From positions 163,721,310 to 163,785,309 of the forward strand of contig NC_134837.1 in NCBI RefSeq assembly GCF_004210375.1: 64,000 nt of DNA. The letters run 5' to 3'. Below are positions 24,101 through 63,090 of the stretch, in pieces. Each line of letters starts with the position of its first letter. Position 1 is the first letter of the stretch. The translations under genes were made by a program, and so were the position numbers. The notes below the pieces were generated by a model. It ran no database searches and had not been told where the DNA came from. It saw only the letters and a list, made by a program, of their open reading frames with translations. This stretch comes from Tachypleus tridentatus. Lineage: Eukaryota > Arthropoda > Merostomata > Xiphosura > Limulidae.

Positions 24101-25455
24101 TGGATTGAAAGTTAGGGTTAATATCGACAAGCTTTTGGAATTTTTCTCAATCTATTTTCATCCCTCTTTACTCAGTTGTTCAACTGTGAACTTGAGAGCT
24201 TATGACACAAAACATGAGAGTTCTATCTCTGTGATGTGCATAGATCAGGTAGCCCATTTTTTGTTTGTTATTAACTGCAACATGTATTTTATGTGGTATT
24301 GAAGATAGTAACACTAGATGTCCGTTCTTAAACACTGAAGTATTAGACTGGATGGATTATGTGATATGTTGACATACTGTTAAAAGGATGGATAACAAAG
24401 GGTTATTTTATAATCAAGTGCATATGGTTAGTGTTTTCACTGGCTAAGATTGGATATAACTTGTTATCATATGATTAACATGGTATTAAATTTTCGTAAG
24501 AAACAAAGCAGTAATTTATTGCATGTTGAAAACATAAAACTTGATTTCGTAGTCTAACAAGTAGAGTACAGTTATGCTATATATATATATATATACTTGT
24601 GTGTGTGTAAAATTTAGCTTGCAATTTGGTGTGATAAAAATACCAGTTATAGTTTTTTTATTGGAGACACACGTACTTTGAATAAAACCTTCACATGATA
24701 TATACTGACAGTGAGCCACACTTCATTGTACTGTATATCAAAAGTATTGTAAGAAATCGGAGATAAGTAAGTGTAAGTTTAAAGAACTAATTGGTAGTTA
24801 ACCGTACTGTATTTATTGCTTGTATTACTACGGCTGGCACATAAACTTCTTTTCTTTTTAAAAGGATGAACGCAAGACTGAGGAAAATAATATTCGTCTC
24901 AGCAACTGTGACATATATCTTAATATTCTTTTCATATCACTAACCATTCAATAAGTAAGCACTAGGACCGGGGATATTGAATATCCTTTTAAATTGTTCA
25001 GTCCTTTATGAAACAGAATTGACGTGATATCTCGGTTAATACATACTATTTAAATGAGTAGCGTTTCTAACTTCCTTAATATAACTGTAGTCTTTATTTC
25101 TTAATCATCTGAATTTTTTATTTTTGCCATCTGATTGTTTGTCGAACTATATTTTGGATTTTTAAATTTTAGAATCTGTAAAAACAAAGAGAAAGAAGTA
25201 CTAAATTTTTGGATATACAATTTTGTCCTGATGATATATTGTTAACATTATGTACTTTAGGCCTTAGAACTGTGTTTTCAAAACTACGACCTCCATATTC
25301 TCGATGACGCTTTCCTAGTCCACACGCCCGGAATCAAGAAGTTTGATCTTGACCAGAAGAAATTAAGATGGCCTTTTGTTGGCAAGAATTTCAGAATATT
25401 AAAACAGATCATTAGTGATTTAAATGAAAAATATCCGGATAGAAAAAACTGTTGA
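16829..25455 (+). CDS. B4GAT1: Beta-1,4-glucuronyltransferase 1-like (GT49), two coding exons
   Basis: The gene joins 16,829-18,124 and 25,261-25,455 into 496 residues. In animals B4GAT1 is a Golgi type II enzyme that adds glucuronic acid to the xylose primer on dystroglycan so that LARGE can extend matriglycan. The predicted protein has a short basic N-terminus, one membrane segment (about residues 15-41), a stem, and a lumenal GT49 domain. Landmarks are YPINVARNIARMAAETYYVF, the acidic triad D294-I-E296 in SDIELYPS, WEPFFIGTNKDPLFDERMSW, and the C-terminal HILDDAFLVHTPGIKK. At least six N-x-S/T sites lie in the lumenal part. At 496 residues it is longer than the vertebrate enzyme (about 415), mainly in the stem. 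Other GT49 paralogues remain possible. Confidence 0.88.
18212..18453 (+). mobile_element. SINE family 1
   Basis: It has the head TAGCCTAGTGGTTAGGGCGC, a degraded box B (AGTTTGAATC), the body ACTATTCGTTGGTAAAGG and GCTAAATTAGGGACGAC, and the tail CACGAAATTCAAAAAATAAA. It begins 4 bp after the stop of the read-through frame from B4GAT1 exon 1. Confidence 0.85.
18702..19105 (+). mobile_element. SINE family 3 split by a nested insertion
   Basis: The 5' half (18,702-18,776, CCCCTCCCAGTGGCACAGCG to GATACCCGTATTGGG) resumes at about 19,055 with TGAGCAGAACACAGTTATCC and a TTAACAAACAAAAC tail. The gap is filled by an inverted family-1 SINE. Confidence 0.8.
18777..19054 (-). mobile_element. SINE family 1 nested in family 3
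   Basis: Read on the minus strand this is a complete copy from the tRNA-like head (ending in GGTCCCC on +) to the GCGCGAAATTCAAAACAC tail. The flanks CCGTATTG and CCGGTACTG resemble a short target-site duplication. Confidence 0.88.
19523..19811 (+). mobile_element. SINE family 1, complete with 11-bp target-site duplication
   Basis: The body 19,534-19,800 is bracketed by identical TAAAACGACAT at 19,523-19,533 and 19,801-19,811. Box A (TGGCCAGGTGGTTAAGGC) and box B (GGGTTCGAATC) are intact. The body includes CCCTCTAGTCTTACACCAC and the tail ends CAAGAAATTCAAAAACAAA. The clean duplication suggests a fairly recent insertion. Confidence 0.92.
20218..20332 (+). mobile_element. SINE family 3
   Basis: It starts CCCCAGTGGCACAGCTGCAT and ends TTGTGCTTAATTAATAACAA. 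Box B is degraded. TTATAAT on both sides may be the target-site duplication. Confidence 0.75.
20761..21042 (+). mobile_element. SINE family 1, near-consensus copy
   Basis: This is one of the best preserved copies. It has the head CGGCCCGACATGGCCAAGCG, box B GGTTCGCACCC, the core TTGGCGGTGGGTGGTGATTA, GCTAAATTAGGGACGGCTAG and a tail (CAAA)n. Confidence 0.92.
21301..21327 (-). other. Hammerhead-like core motif
   Basis: On the minus strand it reads CTGAAGA, one spacer base, the helix GACCT/AGGTC with loop AACA, then GAAAC. CTGANGA, a short helix and GAAA are the conserved parts of a hammerhead core. Upstream on + (about 21,210-21,280) lies a segment whose inverse is found beside the second copy at 35.5 kb. 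The cleavage triplet and helices I/III were not established. Confidence 0.35.
21600..21835 (+). mobile_element. SINE family 1, very old copy
   Basis: Only scattered landmarks remain: CATATTATAAACGTGAAAGTC, GTCAATCGCGTTATTCGGTT, TAGTGGCGGTTGCTGTTTAG and CTCAAAACTAGGGACATC. Their order and spacing match the family. Confidence 0.5.
22641..22916 (+). mobile_element. SINE family 1
   Basis: The tRNA-like head is rearranged, but the body from TTGCACCAAACATGCTGGCC to AAAGTTCAAAGCAAACCAAA is clear. Confidence 0.82.
23511..23622 (+). mobile_element. SINE family 3
   Basis: It has TCCCCCAGTGGCACATTGGT, box B GGGTTTCGATACC, GTGGTGGGCAGAACACAGCC and the tail TTTGTGCTTAATTC. Confidence 0.85.
23758..24021 (-). 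mobile_element. SINE family 1
   Basis: This is an inverted copy running from TTGAATTTCGCGCAAAGG to AGATTCGAGCTCGCAGATTA. The tRNA-like head is shortened by about 10 bp. Confidence 0.87.
25261..25455 (+). CDS. B4GAT1: B4GAT1-like coding exon 2 (C-terminus)
   Basis: After the acceptor TACTTTAG, 64 codons read ALELCFQNYDLHILDDAF and so on to KYPDRKNC and a TGA. The phase matches exon 1. The HILDDAFLVHTPGIKK block is characteristic of the GT49 C-terminus, so this is the true continuation and the read-through tail is not. Confidence 0.9.
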   Translation, partial: ALELCFQNYDLHILDDAFLVHTPGIKKFDLDQKKLRWPFVGKNFRILKQIISDLNEKYPDRKNC

Positions 25456-26526
25456 AAACACATTCTTAACCAAAACGTTAACGTGTAAAATGTTCTGCAG
25501 TAATTCTGTGAAATATAATCTGAAAATTATATCCGTTTTCCTCCATTATGTGTAGATTTCTCACCAATTGTCACATGCACTTTCACGTAAGTGAATGAAT
25601 TTTATTGAAATCGAGTCACATTTTGTTATGCTTCAAATGTTTACAACTACTGGTTATAGATTTCTCTAGGCCAATCACGTGAGAGTCGTATCGATCGTTT
25701 TAGAACCTACGAGAAACACACCGCTAGTATGTATACGGTTAACAAGTTACATAATGTGTCATTTCTGGATAGAATTTATTTATGCGTGCAGTTTGACATT
25801 ATCTTTTTTTTCTTTTCAATATTATTTATTCATTGCTATGGCAACAAAAGGTTGTGTAAGTGATCGAAACAAATTTGATGTAAGTAGAGTTTTTTTATTC
25901 TTGCTTTGTGAAAAATCTTTATGTGATAGAAAAATTGAATATTATTTTCAAAATAGCATAGTTGAATTATGGAAAATTCGTTATTAATACCAAAATAATT
26001 TTATGAAATTTAAATTTCCAAACCTATGAAATTTATTAAACGAAAAGATACTTTAATTATTTACAGTTCCTGAATTTCTTTAAGATTTTTTACTCTACTG
26101 TTGGCAAGTGAGTTATATAAGATATCATTTGTAATTTTTTTTTTTAACTTTTGTTGAAACAAAGTCACTAGCTACCTCATTATTATTTCTAATAATTAAA
26201 TCATGGGATCAATAATTCGGTAAATCTTCTAAGCAGTACCTTAAATATTTTATAATTTTATTATATTTCAGTTTTATAAAAACATTGTAATATTACTTCC
26301 TCTACATTAAAAAGTTATAGCTTTACTGAAGTAGTTAAAAAAGCGTGATATTTGTTAGAATTTATGTACTCCTTCAAAACATTCAAGTTGATTAGTAGTT
26401 GGAAAATCTGGCATGTCTTCAAGGTAAGCTTTTAACATAAATTCAAAACGTGTCGTTTCGAGTGGATATATTGTAGAAGATTTACAATTATGTATTTATT
26501 TTAATATAGCTCTTTTTTTTAGTTAA

Positions 26527-26529
<3 letters not shown>

Positions 26530-26560
<31 letters not shown>
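26530..26560. repeat. (TA)n microsatellite
   Basis: An uninterrupted run of about 15 TA dinucleotides, preceded by an A run. Confidence 0.95.
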
Positions 26561-26563
<3 letters not shown>

Positions 26564-27034
26564 AAGAATGAAACTTAGTGTTAAATATGCGTTGCGAAAT
26601 TCTTGCTTATTCTCTAAATATGCGGAAGATTTTCGAATGTAAAATCAATAATGTATCATGTATACAATAAGTAAAATATTATTGGTAACTGAAACTTCGA
26701 GAATCTCTTCTAAAGTTTATAAATCGACGCCCCAAGAAACACTTTTCATAATATTGTGGGTTTACTATAGTTCGTATACTACAAATCTCGGAAACTATAA
26801 CTGTGATTAACACTTATTAATCGGAAAACTATAAATATTTGACCAGGAACTTTATAGATTTCGAATATTACAGACCGTTTAATTTCAGTGAATTAACTTC
26901 GGACATTAGGCATCTTCGTCTGTGAAAACAACAACAACTCACTTTTGAGAAGCGAGAAATAGCTTTCCCCGTTAAGTGAACTGTACCGGTATCAACTTAA
27001 AATTAATTCGCTCCTCGTAAACCGTTGATGAAAT

Positions 27035-27182
27035 GCCAGACCAGATGGCCCCTGCTAGTACAGCGGCAAGTCTACAGATTTACAACGCTAAAATTAGGGG
27101 TTCGATTCCCCTCGGTGGGCTCAGCAGATAGCCCGATGTGGCTTTGCTAGACGAAACAAACACACACGCCAGGCCAGATAGC
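27035..27182 (+). mobile_element. SINE family 2, complete with target-site duplication
   Basis: The body 27,050-27,167 lies between GCCAGACCAGATGGC (27,035-27,049) and GCCAGGCCAGATAGC (27,168-27,182), a 15-bp duplication with two differences. Box B GGTTCGATTCCCC is intact, followed by TCGGTGGGCTCAGCAGATAG. Confidence 0.88.
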
Positions 27183-27486
27183 AGACTCAATATGATTTGT
27201 AAGCTTGTACACCTATTTGATATAAATCATTATTTGTAATAACTGTTTGTAATAGCCATTATTATAAATTGCATTGTTGTTTGTATAATAAAATACATTT
27301 GAGTTAAGAAAAAAAATTATGTTTTAATCTTGTTAGCAAATAATATAAATTTGATAATATCGAGATTCAGTTAACTTCTACATTAACATTAAAATTTCAG
27401 GGTATTTGAAATTGTAATACGTAACTTACATAGCATAACAAATTGGAAATACGTCCGAGATAAATTGTAGTACATAACTATATTCC

Positions 27487-27548
27487 TTCGGGGAACTCAG
27501 CAGATAGTCCGATGTAGTGGCTTTCCTATATGAAAACACACACACAAA
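27487..27548 (+). mobile_element. SINE family 2, 3' fragment
   Basis: Only CTTCGGGGAACTCAGCAGATAG and the GTGGCTTTCCTATATGAAAA tail remain. Confidence 0.65.
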
Positions 27549-27935
27549 CACATAATTATATATACATATATATATATAAAAGAAGAGTTAAAAAGTTAAG
27601 TATTAAAGATTCAGTGTAACATGACAAAATGTATATCAGTGTTGAAATACTGTTGGAAATACATGCGAAAATAAATACTTCATATTGTATAGGTTTTTAC
27701 AAAGATGAAAAACAAATTACTGCTATTTATTACTTTCATATCTTAAAATATACAACCTTTGTATTTTGTGGCTTTTAGTGTGGATTAAAAAAATACTTTT
27801 TATCAAAACATTCCACATTTTGTTTTAAACATGATACATGTCGGAGTGATTTCTTTCATAAAATTATACGTACATACACCTCATACCAAAACACATTAAT
27901 ACATAATGCATGCTATTTAATTCCCACCTATCTCT

Positions 27936-28046
27936 AGGGATAGCTTAATGGTAAGCCTATTTCCTATAACGCTAAAATTCGGGATTCTATCTCAATGGTG
28001 GGCAGAGCAGAGATAGTTCTTTGTACACTTATCCACTAAGATTGGA
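27936..28046 (+). mobile_element. SINE family 3, old copy
   Basis: ATAGCTTAATGGTAAGCC, GGTGGGCAGAGCAGAGATAG and a TTTGTACACTTA tail mark a diverged copy. Confidence 0.65.
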
Positions 28047-28499
28047 AATAAAACATCACGAAAGATTATTATGAGCTAGAAATGTATCGAATCACGCACA
28101 GGAAGCAGTTATATGTATACATTAAAATAAATATGCAGACTATATGTGAGCCACATGTGATTACGTGGTTACTATACGTTCTAAATAATCTAAACCTGTT
28201 TATTTCATTAAGACCAAAGAGATGTTGGACTGTTTGCTTTGTCCACTGAGAGAAATCGAACTACGAATTTTAACGTTGTGAGTTCTTAAATTGACCACAA
28301 TCCCACTGGAAGGGTACATAACATAAAACAGATTTTTTACAACAATGCAAGCATATTAATACTACATTTTTACATTGAAAATATTCCTAAAAATTAAGTT
28401 GCTCAGAAAAAGCTATAGCGTTTAACTAAATGGCTTATTACACCATAGCATAAGAATATTTCTACGTTTGATTTTGTGTAACGAAAATCTTTCGATGTA

Positions 28500-28776
28500 G
28501 TTCCATCCTGGCCAAGCGCGTTAAGGCGTAATCCGAGGGTCACGGGTTCGCATCCCCGTCGCGCCAAACATGCTCGCCCTTTCAGCCGTGGGGGCGTTAT
28601 AATATTACGGTCAATCCCACTATTCGTTGGTAAAAGAGTAGCCCAAGAGTTGGCGGTGGGTGGTGATGACTAGCTGCCTTCCCTCTAGTCTTACACTGCA
28701 AAATTAGGGACGGCTAGCACAGATAGCCCTCGTGTAGTTTTGTGCGAAATTCAAAACAAACCATGGTTCCATCCTG
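28500..28776 (+). mobile_element. SINE family 1 with 11-bp target-site duplication
   Basis: The identical flanks GTTCCATCCTG lie at 28,500-28,510 and 28,766-28,776. The body 28,511-28,765 is near consensus, but about 9 bp of the anticodon-arm region (between TTAAGGCG and TAATCCGAGG) are missing. Box B (GGGTTCGCATCCCC) is intact. Confidence 0.92.
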
Positions 28777-29892
28777 TAGTATTTCACAAAAGTACATTTC
28801 TCTTTCGCTAGTAAACGGCATCTTGTGGTGATATTAGCTATACAGCACAGCTATTATGTTACGTTAGAACTCAGAAAAGTTATTTTTATAGTAAACAACA
28901 TAATATCACGATATTAGCTTTCTGTATAGATTTCATATTAAGCTATCATTTCATAAAAGTACGTTTCTATGTAGCAAACAACACAAAGTGCTAATAGCAT
29001 CATTTTGTAGTATTAATTTTTGTAGTATAACTGTTCAATCTAATTAGCATCTCACAAAAGTACATTTCTCTGTAACAAACTGCTTCAAGCGGTTAGATAT
29101 ATAAGTAATGTAATAGAAATATTCAATCAAATTAGTAAATGTAACAAACAACATTATTTAGCACTGCAGTTAAACTAAGCGGTTATAGCTGAAGCACAGA
29201 TAAACATAACGTGGAATAAACTTCCGAAAAACACCTTTGCAACATATGGCTTCGCCAGACTTCAACTGCTTAATATAATTTTTATAGCGATGTTGGTGCG
29301 CCGGGCTGCGGGATCGTGAGGTTTAATGGTTGAGGCACGATGCTCCTGAAAACACTCTGAACTTTCACATTTGAACATTTTATGAAAGCGACAATCTACA
29401 CCTCATGGCAGTGGACATTTCTGAATGGGTGAATTCTGTTTGATCAGTCGTTCAAAAGTAGGTACGAATTTATATGAACCTTCGTGGTGTGCTAGCCTCA
29501 CTTTATCCTATATGAATATCAAATACAATTAAAATTGCAGATACCAATAAGTTATCAAGTTTTATAGCCTAATATTTCTGTTATTTCTTAAATAATGTTG
29601 TTTGACAGATAATTTTGTTCTGAAGCTTGGACGTTTAGGGGACTTTCTTATGAGCACGCGGAAGGAGTTACACTTTCAAAAAAGATAATATAAGAAAATT
29701 GTTTTAGCGCAATCTATACAGTTGGCTACTTGCTTTCTGTTCATAGCGCAATCTACCCAATTGACTACTTGCTTTCTCTTCATAGTGGAAATGGAACGCC
29801 AAATTTTAACGTCGTCAGTCCTTAAGGTTACTGTTAACTCACCAGGGGATAAAGTAAAAGAGAAGTAAATAACACTTTAGAGAGCAATAAGT

Positions 29893-29910
29893 AAATATAT
29901 ATATATATAT
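29893..29910. repeat. (TA)n microsatellite
   Basis: A short TA run of about eight units. Confidence 0.85.
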
Positions 29911-30135
29911 TATTCTTAACGAAAGCTACACTTCAAAGTAAAAATATTTTGCAATAGAAAATTCAAAAGAAATGAAAGATACATTAAATATATGAAATAA
30001 AATCACCATCTCAAACACCTCGAAGATCGTTTAACGAATTCTAAATCTTTTGACGCATTTAAACGGGGAAGAAATTCTATTAACAAAGATAATATTCTGT
30101 CTAATAACCTTATTATTGGGATTCTTTCACTTTAG

Positions 30136-30404
30136 GCTCTCGCATGACCAGGAGGTTAAGGAGCTTAACTCTCAATCTGAGGGTCGTGGGTTCGAATCCC
30201 CCTCACACCAAATATGCTCACCATTTTAGCCGTGGGGACGTAATAATGTGACGGTCAATCCCGCTATTCGTTGGTATAAGAGTAGTCCAAGAGTTGGCAG
30301 TGGGTGATGATGACAAGCTGCCTTCTCTCTATTCTTTCACTGCTAAATTAGGGACGGCTAGCAAAGATAGCCCTCTTTTAGCGTTGCTTAAAATGCAAAA
30401 TAAA
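30136..30404 (+). mobile_element. SINE family 1
   Basis: This is a full-length copy with the head CGCATGACCAGGAGGTTAAG, box B GGGTTCGAATCCCC, and a diverged tail TTGCTTAAAATGCAAAATAA. The flanks TCTTTCACTTTA and TCTTCACTTA are probable duplications. Confidence 0.88.
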
Positions 30405-30767
30405 TAATCTTCACTTAAAAAACAGAAAGAGTCATTACATTTTATATCTTCCGAGGTTATTTTGCAGTTATAAAAAATAAATAAAAGTTCAATAAACTCG
30501 CTACTCTTGTAATTAAGAAAATCTAAAGCAATTTTAACCTGAAGAAAAACACCAGTAATAACTTGATTACAGTTATAATCCAGATGAAGTCTCTATTAGT
30601 TTATATGTTTGTTTACAGTTACAATTTCCACATAGTTTCTGTTGGATGAACTGAAAGTTTGAAACAGACCATGGATGCAACGATGTATTCATTGCTTGAT
30701 GTAATTTCACTTTAACAACAGATCCAGAATACATAAATTACTACCTACTTTTTATATCTTCAAATTT

Positions 30768-30884
30768 GAGTTGGTGTTGGGTGGTGATGACTAGCTGCCT
30801 TCCCTCTAATCTTACAGTGGGAAATTAGGGACGTTTTGCGCAGATAGTCCTCTATTAGCTATGCGCGAAATTCAAAACAAACAA
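30768..30884 (+). mobile_element. SINE family 1, core and tail only
   Basis: It starts inside the element at GAGTTGGTGTTGGGTGGTGA and runs to CGCGAAATTCAAAACAAAC. This is a copy without the tRNA-like promoter. It is followed at about 30,915-30,950 by a family-3 tail (AGCAGGTAGCCCTTTGTG). Confidence 0.8.
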
Positions 30885-31425
30885 TCATGCTAACTGTGCT
30901 TTAATAAATATCAAATACTCAGCAGGTAGCCCTTTGTGTAGCTTTGTGCTTAGAATGATTTCGAAGTGATGTCTTTTTGTAACCATTGACAACAGAGGTT
31001 CTTCAAACAAGTATTGTCATCTTGCATCAAGATATGTTTATTATTTAGTCATTATTTTTCATAAATGTTTCTCCCTACCAACACATTCCAGATACATTTG
31101 TTTTTAAAAAATAAATAACGTTTTGTGTTTAAAATACCAGTTTCTATCCTTTAATTATAAACATTTTAGGTAAGGTTTAAACCTTATTGTCACAGTAATG
31201 CTTGCAAGTTCGGTTGGAGTAAATGCTGTTAATTCACTAATAGCCAAAATGTTCTTTGTAAGAAAGACGAAAGTCTGACTCGTCACGACTTGCTAAATAT
31301 AATAAAGGGTTTGCATTATGTATATATATATCTATAGATAAAGAGAGAGAGAGACTGAGAAGGATAAAGAACACTAAGAAATATATACAATTCACACTTA
31401 TACTTCTTTATACAATGGCTACATG

Positions 31426-31650
31426 TAGTTTGTTTATTTGTTTCAGAAAATCGCGCAAAACTACACAAGTGCTTCTGCACATAACCATCCCTAATTGTGA
31501 ACTTTAAACTAGATTGAAGACAACTAATCAGCAGTAACCACCGTTATCTCTTTTAACTACTTTTTTTCTGACAGAAAAGTGAGATTTAACCGTCACTGTT
31601 ATACTACACCTGCAGCCATACAGCACGGAGCACGTTTTAGTGACAACACG
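31426..31650 (-). mobile_element. SINE family 1, old inverted copy
   Basis: TTTGTTTCAGAAAATCGCGC, CCATCCCTAATTGTGAACTT, AACCACCGTTATCTCTTTTA and GTGAGATTTAACCGTCACTG keep the order of the inverted consensus. Confidence 0.65.
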
Positions 31651-33657
31651 TCATGAACTATGGATTGGCAGTTTCTACTTGGAATACCAAAAAATTATGA
31701 TACACCCAGGTTAATGAATAAACGTGTGTGTGTCTGTAAAACAGAAAAGCAAGTGTTTCTTAGTTTCAGAGTTGGTATCAGTGCAGTCTATTTTCAAATG
31801 TTCTATTTATGTTCTAGTCTTTGGTATGAATAACAGGTATACACGATTATACACATAAATATCTAGTATACTCGTCCTTCAAACTAGTTTTAAGTTTATA
31901 ACACTATAAAAGTATATGTTAATCTGTGTTAAAAATTAAAATTTTAGTCAGAAACCAAATAACCTGAACAAAATGTAGGTTATCTTAAAATTGGTTTGAT
32001 TTACTTTTCTTCATTCTGATTATCCAAAGCAAGCTAACTTTTTTTTTAAATTTGACTTTGTTATTTTGTCTGAGTGTTTTAAGCACGTTACCTTAAAAAC
32101 TGTAAATGTTCAATATTAGAACCACTCATCTTATGTGGAACATTGTAGTCCAGTTGTAGATTATTACTTAAAAATATAAGCACATCGTAATTGTCGTTAA
32201 ATTAAGCATGCGTATATTTTTGGAGCTATAATTAAATAAAAACTACCACAAGTATCTGTAATTGTAAGATATACTCATTCCTATTATTGCCCAACATATT
32301 CCAATGTACCTCAATAAGTTATCTTTTGATTATTAAGCAAAGATTCAAGATAATTCTATCTTAATTTAGATAGACATTAATAATTCCTGAGTAACTGGTG
32401 AAGATAAAATTACATTAGACGCCTTAATTAATTTTATGTGTCCACTGTCGCTTGTGAATAACCATTTAAGATTTAGTCTCAACAATGAAAAATAAGCAAG
32501 TTCTTCATTAATTAAAATAGGTTTAAATTCGAAGTAGCAAGTTCATTTTGTGTTTACAAAAAATTATTTCTCTCTAGCAAAATGTAAATAATAGTTCTTA
32601 TTTCCATAAAAACTCCTGAACACTAAATTCAAAATGATTTTCATGCCATAATCAACGAGTAGCTTAATATTCCGCAAATACAATGTACTTAATACTAGAA
32701 ATTTTTTAACATTTAAGTATCTCTTAGCAAAATCATTAAAACCATTATAATTATAGGTTAAAGTACTATTTCATCATAATAACACTAACAACACAGTTGT
32801 TTGTTTGTCAGTTTATTAAAATATTCTTTTGACAAAGTGACCAAAATAAATAATTACTATCACAGTTTCTTACACATTTTTAATGCAAGTTGCAAAATAT
32901 CAGTGGATTAGTGAGAGCTTTCTTAGTTCAGCGATATTTATAACCTAATCAAAAGCCATTTTGTTTGAGAAACTCTTGCAGAAAAAAAAAATTGTCATAT
33001 GTTACAATCGTTATTCGAAATAAATTAGAAACTTTTCAAAACAATATAAACAACACAGTTAACACTGACCATTTTTACACTCAGTGTGAGTTGCTGATAC
33101 AGATGATTATACTCCAAAAAAGTGTAAACTGACACCTTCCGTTGGAAAAAGTGATTTTACACCAACAATAACATTATGAAATAATAATAAATATTAATAT
33201 TTCTAAAAGAAATACTTCGTTCTAGTAAGCTTAATTTAAAACTATAATATCTTCTAATAATATGTTTATATAACTAACTAAAGGGAAAAGATTATATTAA
33301 CAGTTTTTGTTTTCAATTTCACACACACTTTTCATGACTTTCCTTCGATTTTTTGAATAAATCCACACTTTCAAATGTATAGCAGGAGTGCGAACTTTTA
33401 TTTGTTTCAACTTTCCATCTCTTTAAGGGTGTGAATTTCCATTTTATAAACATTAAGGGATATTTGTTTGTTGTAATTACACCTTTTTTGTCTTGGATGA
33501 ACAAACTAAATTATTACAATTCTTTGCTAACTTGTTTGAAAAAAAATATTTCTGTTTATACAGGTGAAATACCGTTATTTTTAATCTAATAAACCTCTTA
33601 TGGCACAATTATATGTATATATATTTATATACATATTTCATGATTACTGTTTTGAGT

Positions 33658-33663
33658 TTTATT
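33658..33663 (-). terminator. Poly(A) signal of the GGT gene
   Basis: AATAAA on the minus strand, 70 bp beyond the GGT stop codon. Confidence 0.6.
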
Positions 33664-33732
33664 ATCAAATTACTAAAAACAACTCAAATGAAAATGTTAT
33701 AATCCCAAAGTACAAAGATAATTAAAGTTGCT

Positions 33733-61661
<27,929 letters not shown>

Positions 61662-62100
61662 GTACAGGTTAAAAAGCAAACAAGTAATTAACTTATAAAA
61701 ATGTTTAGACCTAATAGGTACCGTGATTACCTAACAATGCTAGTCAGAAAGTAGCTATTTTATGTTTTTGTTGTCGTTATGTATTTTAACTTAAGGAAAA
61801 ACGATTGAAATATGTTACTGCTTTTACAAAAGAAAATCGGAAGACCTGAGACCAGTAATGACATATGTGAACCCATAAGTATGTTTACCATGAATATATA
61901 TTTTGTGAACTGTCGGAGCGTTGGTCTGTCTCCTGTTTCAAAAGCTGCGCAAGTGCAGACAAAACTCAACATTCACTTTTAAAATGACGGTAAAATAGGC
62001 ATAAATAATGTTAATGTCAAATTTTATTTTACAAACAGAATACTTTAAACTGAATTATTAGTAATTAATTAGACCGACATTCACATTTACAAATGTGATG

Positions 62101-62284
62101 TGACTTAAATAATAAAAATGTAGATTTACCGTATGTTGTTACTGAGCGACTCTCAGCATGACTTAAATAATAAAAATGTAGATTTATCGTATGTTGTTAC
62201 TGAGCGACTCTCAGCATGACTTAAATAATAAAAATGTAGATTTATCGTATGTTGTTACTGAGCGACTCTCAGCATGACTGAAAT
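62101..62284. repeat. 58-bp tandem array, three units, upstream of GGT
   Basis: Units start at 62,101, 62,159 and 62,217, with a partial fourth at 62,275. Each contains TGACTTAAATAATAAAAATG and the small hairpin CTGAG-CGACT-CTCAG. Units 2 and 3 are identical as read. Confidence 0.95.
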
Positions 62285-62814
62285 ACTAAATAATTACTTT
62301 TCGCGATAGGCAGTACAAGCAGCTCAGAGTGAAACCAAGAGTACAACACAATTAACCTTTTAAAGTCCACGAAGTAATTTAAACTTATAGATTAACTTAC
62401 ACTTTCCCTTCACTGGGGCGGGTACTTTTGCTTATATTGTATAAATCAACTAAGGTTTGGAATTTTCAGTTTTCCATTCAATGTTTAGTAAAGATAGGTT
62501 TTTGGTTTTGGTATAGCTAGCTTTGGATATGCTGAATGGTGTTTTGAACGTAAGTGGAGCTGCAGGTTTGAGTCCCATTTGCTCTAAATTTTCATTTTCT
62601 CAGGAAAATTATAATATTAGCGAACTGTGTCAACATTTTAAAAGTTCCGACTGAAAAAAAAAAAGAGTAAGATGATGTTTTACACGTTCTGTTTTACTAA
62701 GAGGAAAGAATGTAACAGTTCTTTCTATAGAAATAAGCGATATGTCAAAGTGTAAACTTTAAATGTGTGCATATCAGAATTAATGTGCTAGCGTTTTCCA
62801 TTACACGACAGGTT

Positions 62815-63090
62815 TATTTGTTTCGAATGTTTGCGCAAATTTAAATGAGGGCTATCAGCAACAGTCAGCCATAGCTATGAATTTATAGGCTAGGAGAAAA
62901 GCAACAATCCAGTAACATCAACCACTTACTTTTGGTTTGCTCTAATCGAATAATAGGACATGACTGTCACTCTTATAATGCACTCACTCCTTCTAAGCAC
63001 GTAGTGAGAATTTGTTTTATCAGTAACGATAAGTGAACTATGAGCATTCGAATTCACAGTCCAGCACGCTAATACTAGGTAACATGAAAA
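62815..63090 (-). mobile_element. SINE family 1, very old inverted copy
   Basis: TTTGTTTCGAATGTTTGCGC, GAGGGCTATCAGCAACAGTC, TAATAGGACATGACTGTCAC and TTATAATGCACTCACTCC keep the order of the inverted consensus. Confidence 0.6.

Larger units (their letters stand above)
18125..25260 (+). other. Intron of the B4GAT1-like gene
   Basis: This is a 7.1-kb intron with donor GTAAGT and acceptor TTTAG. It contains family-1 SINEs at 18,212, 18,777, 19,534, 20,761, 21,600, 22,641 and 23,758, family-3 SINEs at 18,702, 20,218 and 23,511, and a hammerhead-like motif at 21,301. No other coding exon was seen. Confidence 0.7.
25456..33732. other. Intergenic stretch between the convergent B4GAT1 and GGT genes
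   Basis: It contains SINEs (listed separately), simple repeats and AT-rich DNA. The one gene-like hint is a short ATG frame at 25,840-25,881 followed by a GTAAGT donor. No downstream exon was found. Confidence 0.45.

Noticed and set aside
61760-61972. Minus-strand frame MLSFVCTCAAFETG as GGT exon 1
   Set aside because: It has no convincing donor in the right phase. The exon at 61,612-61,661 fits the two-base phase requirement and is closer.
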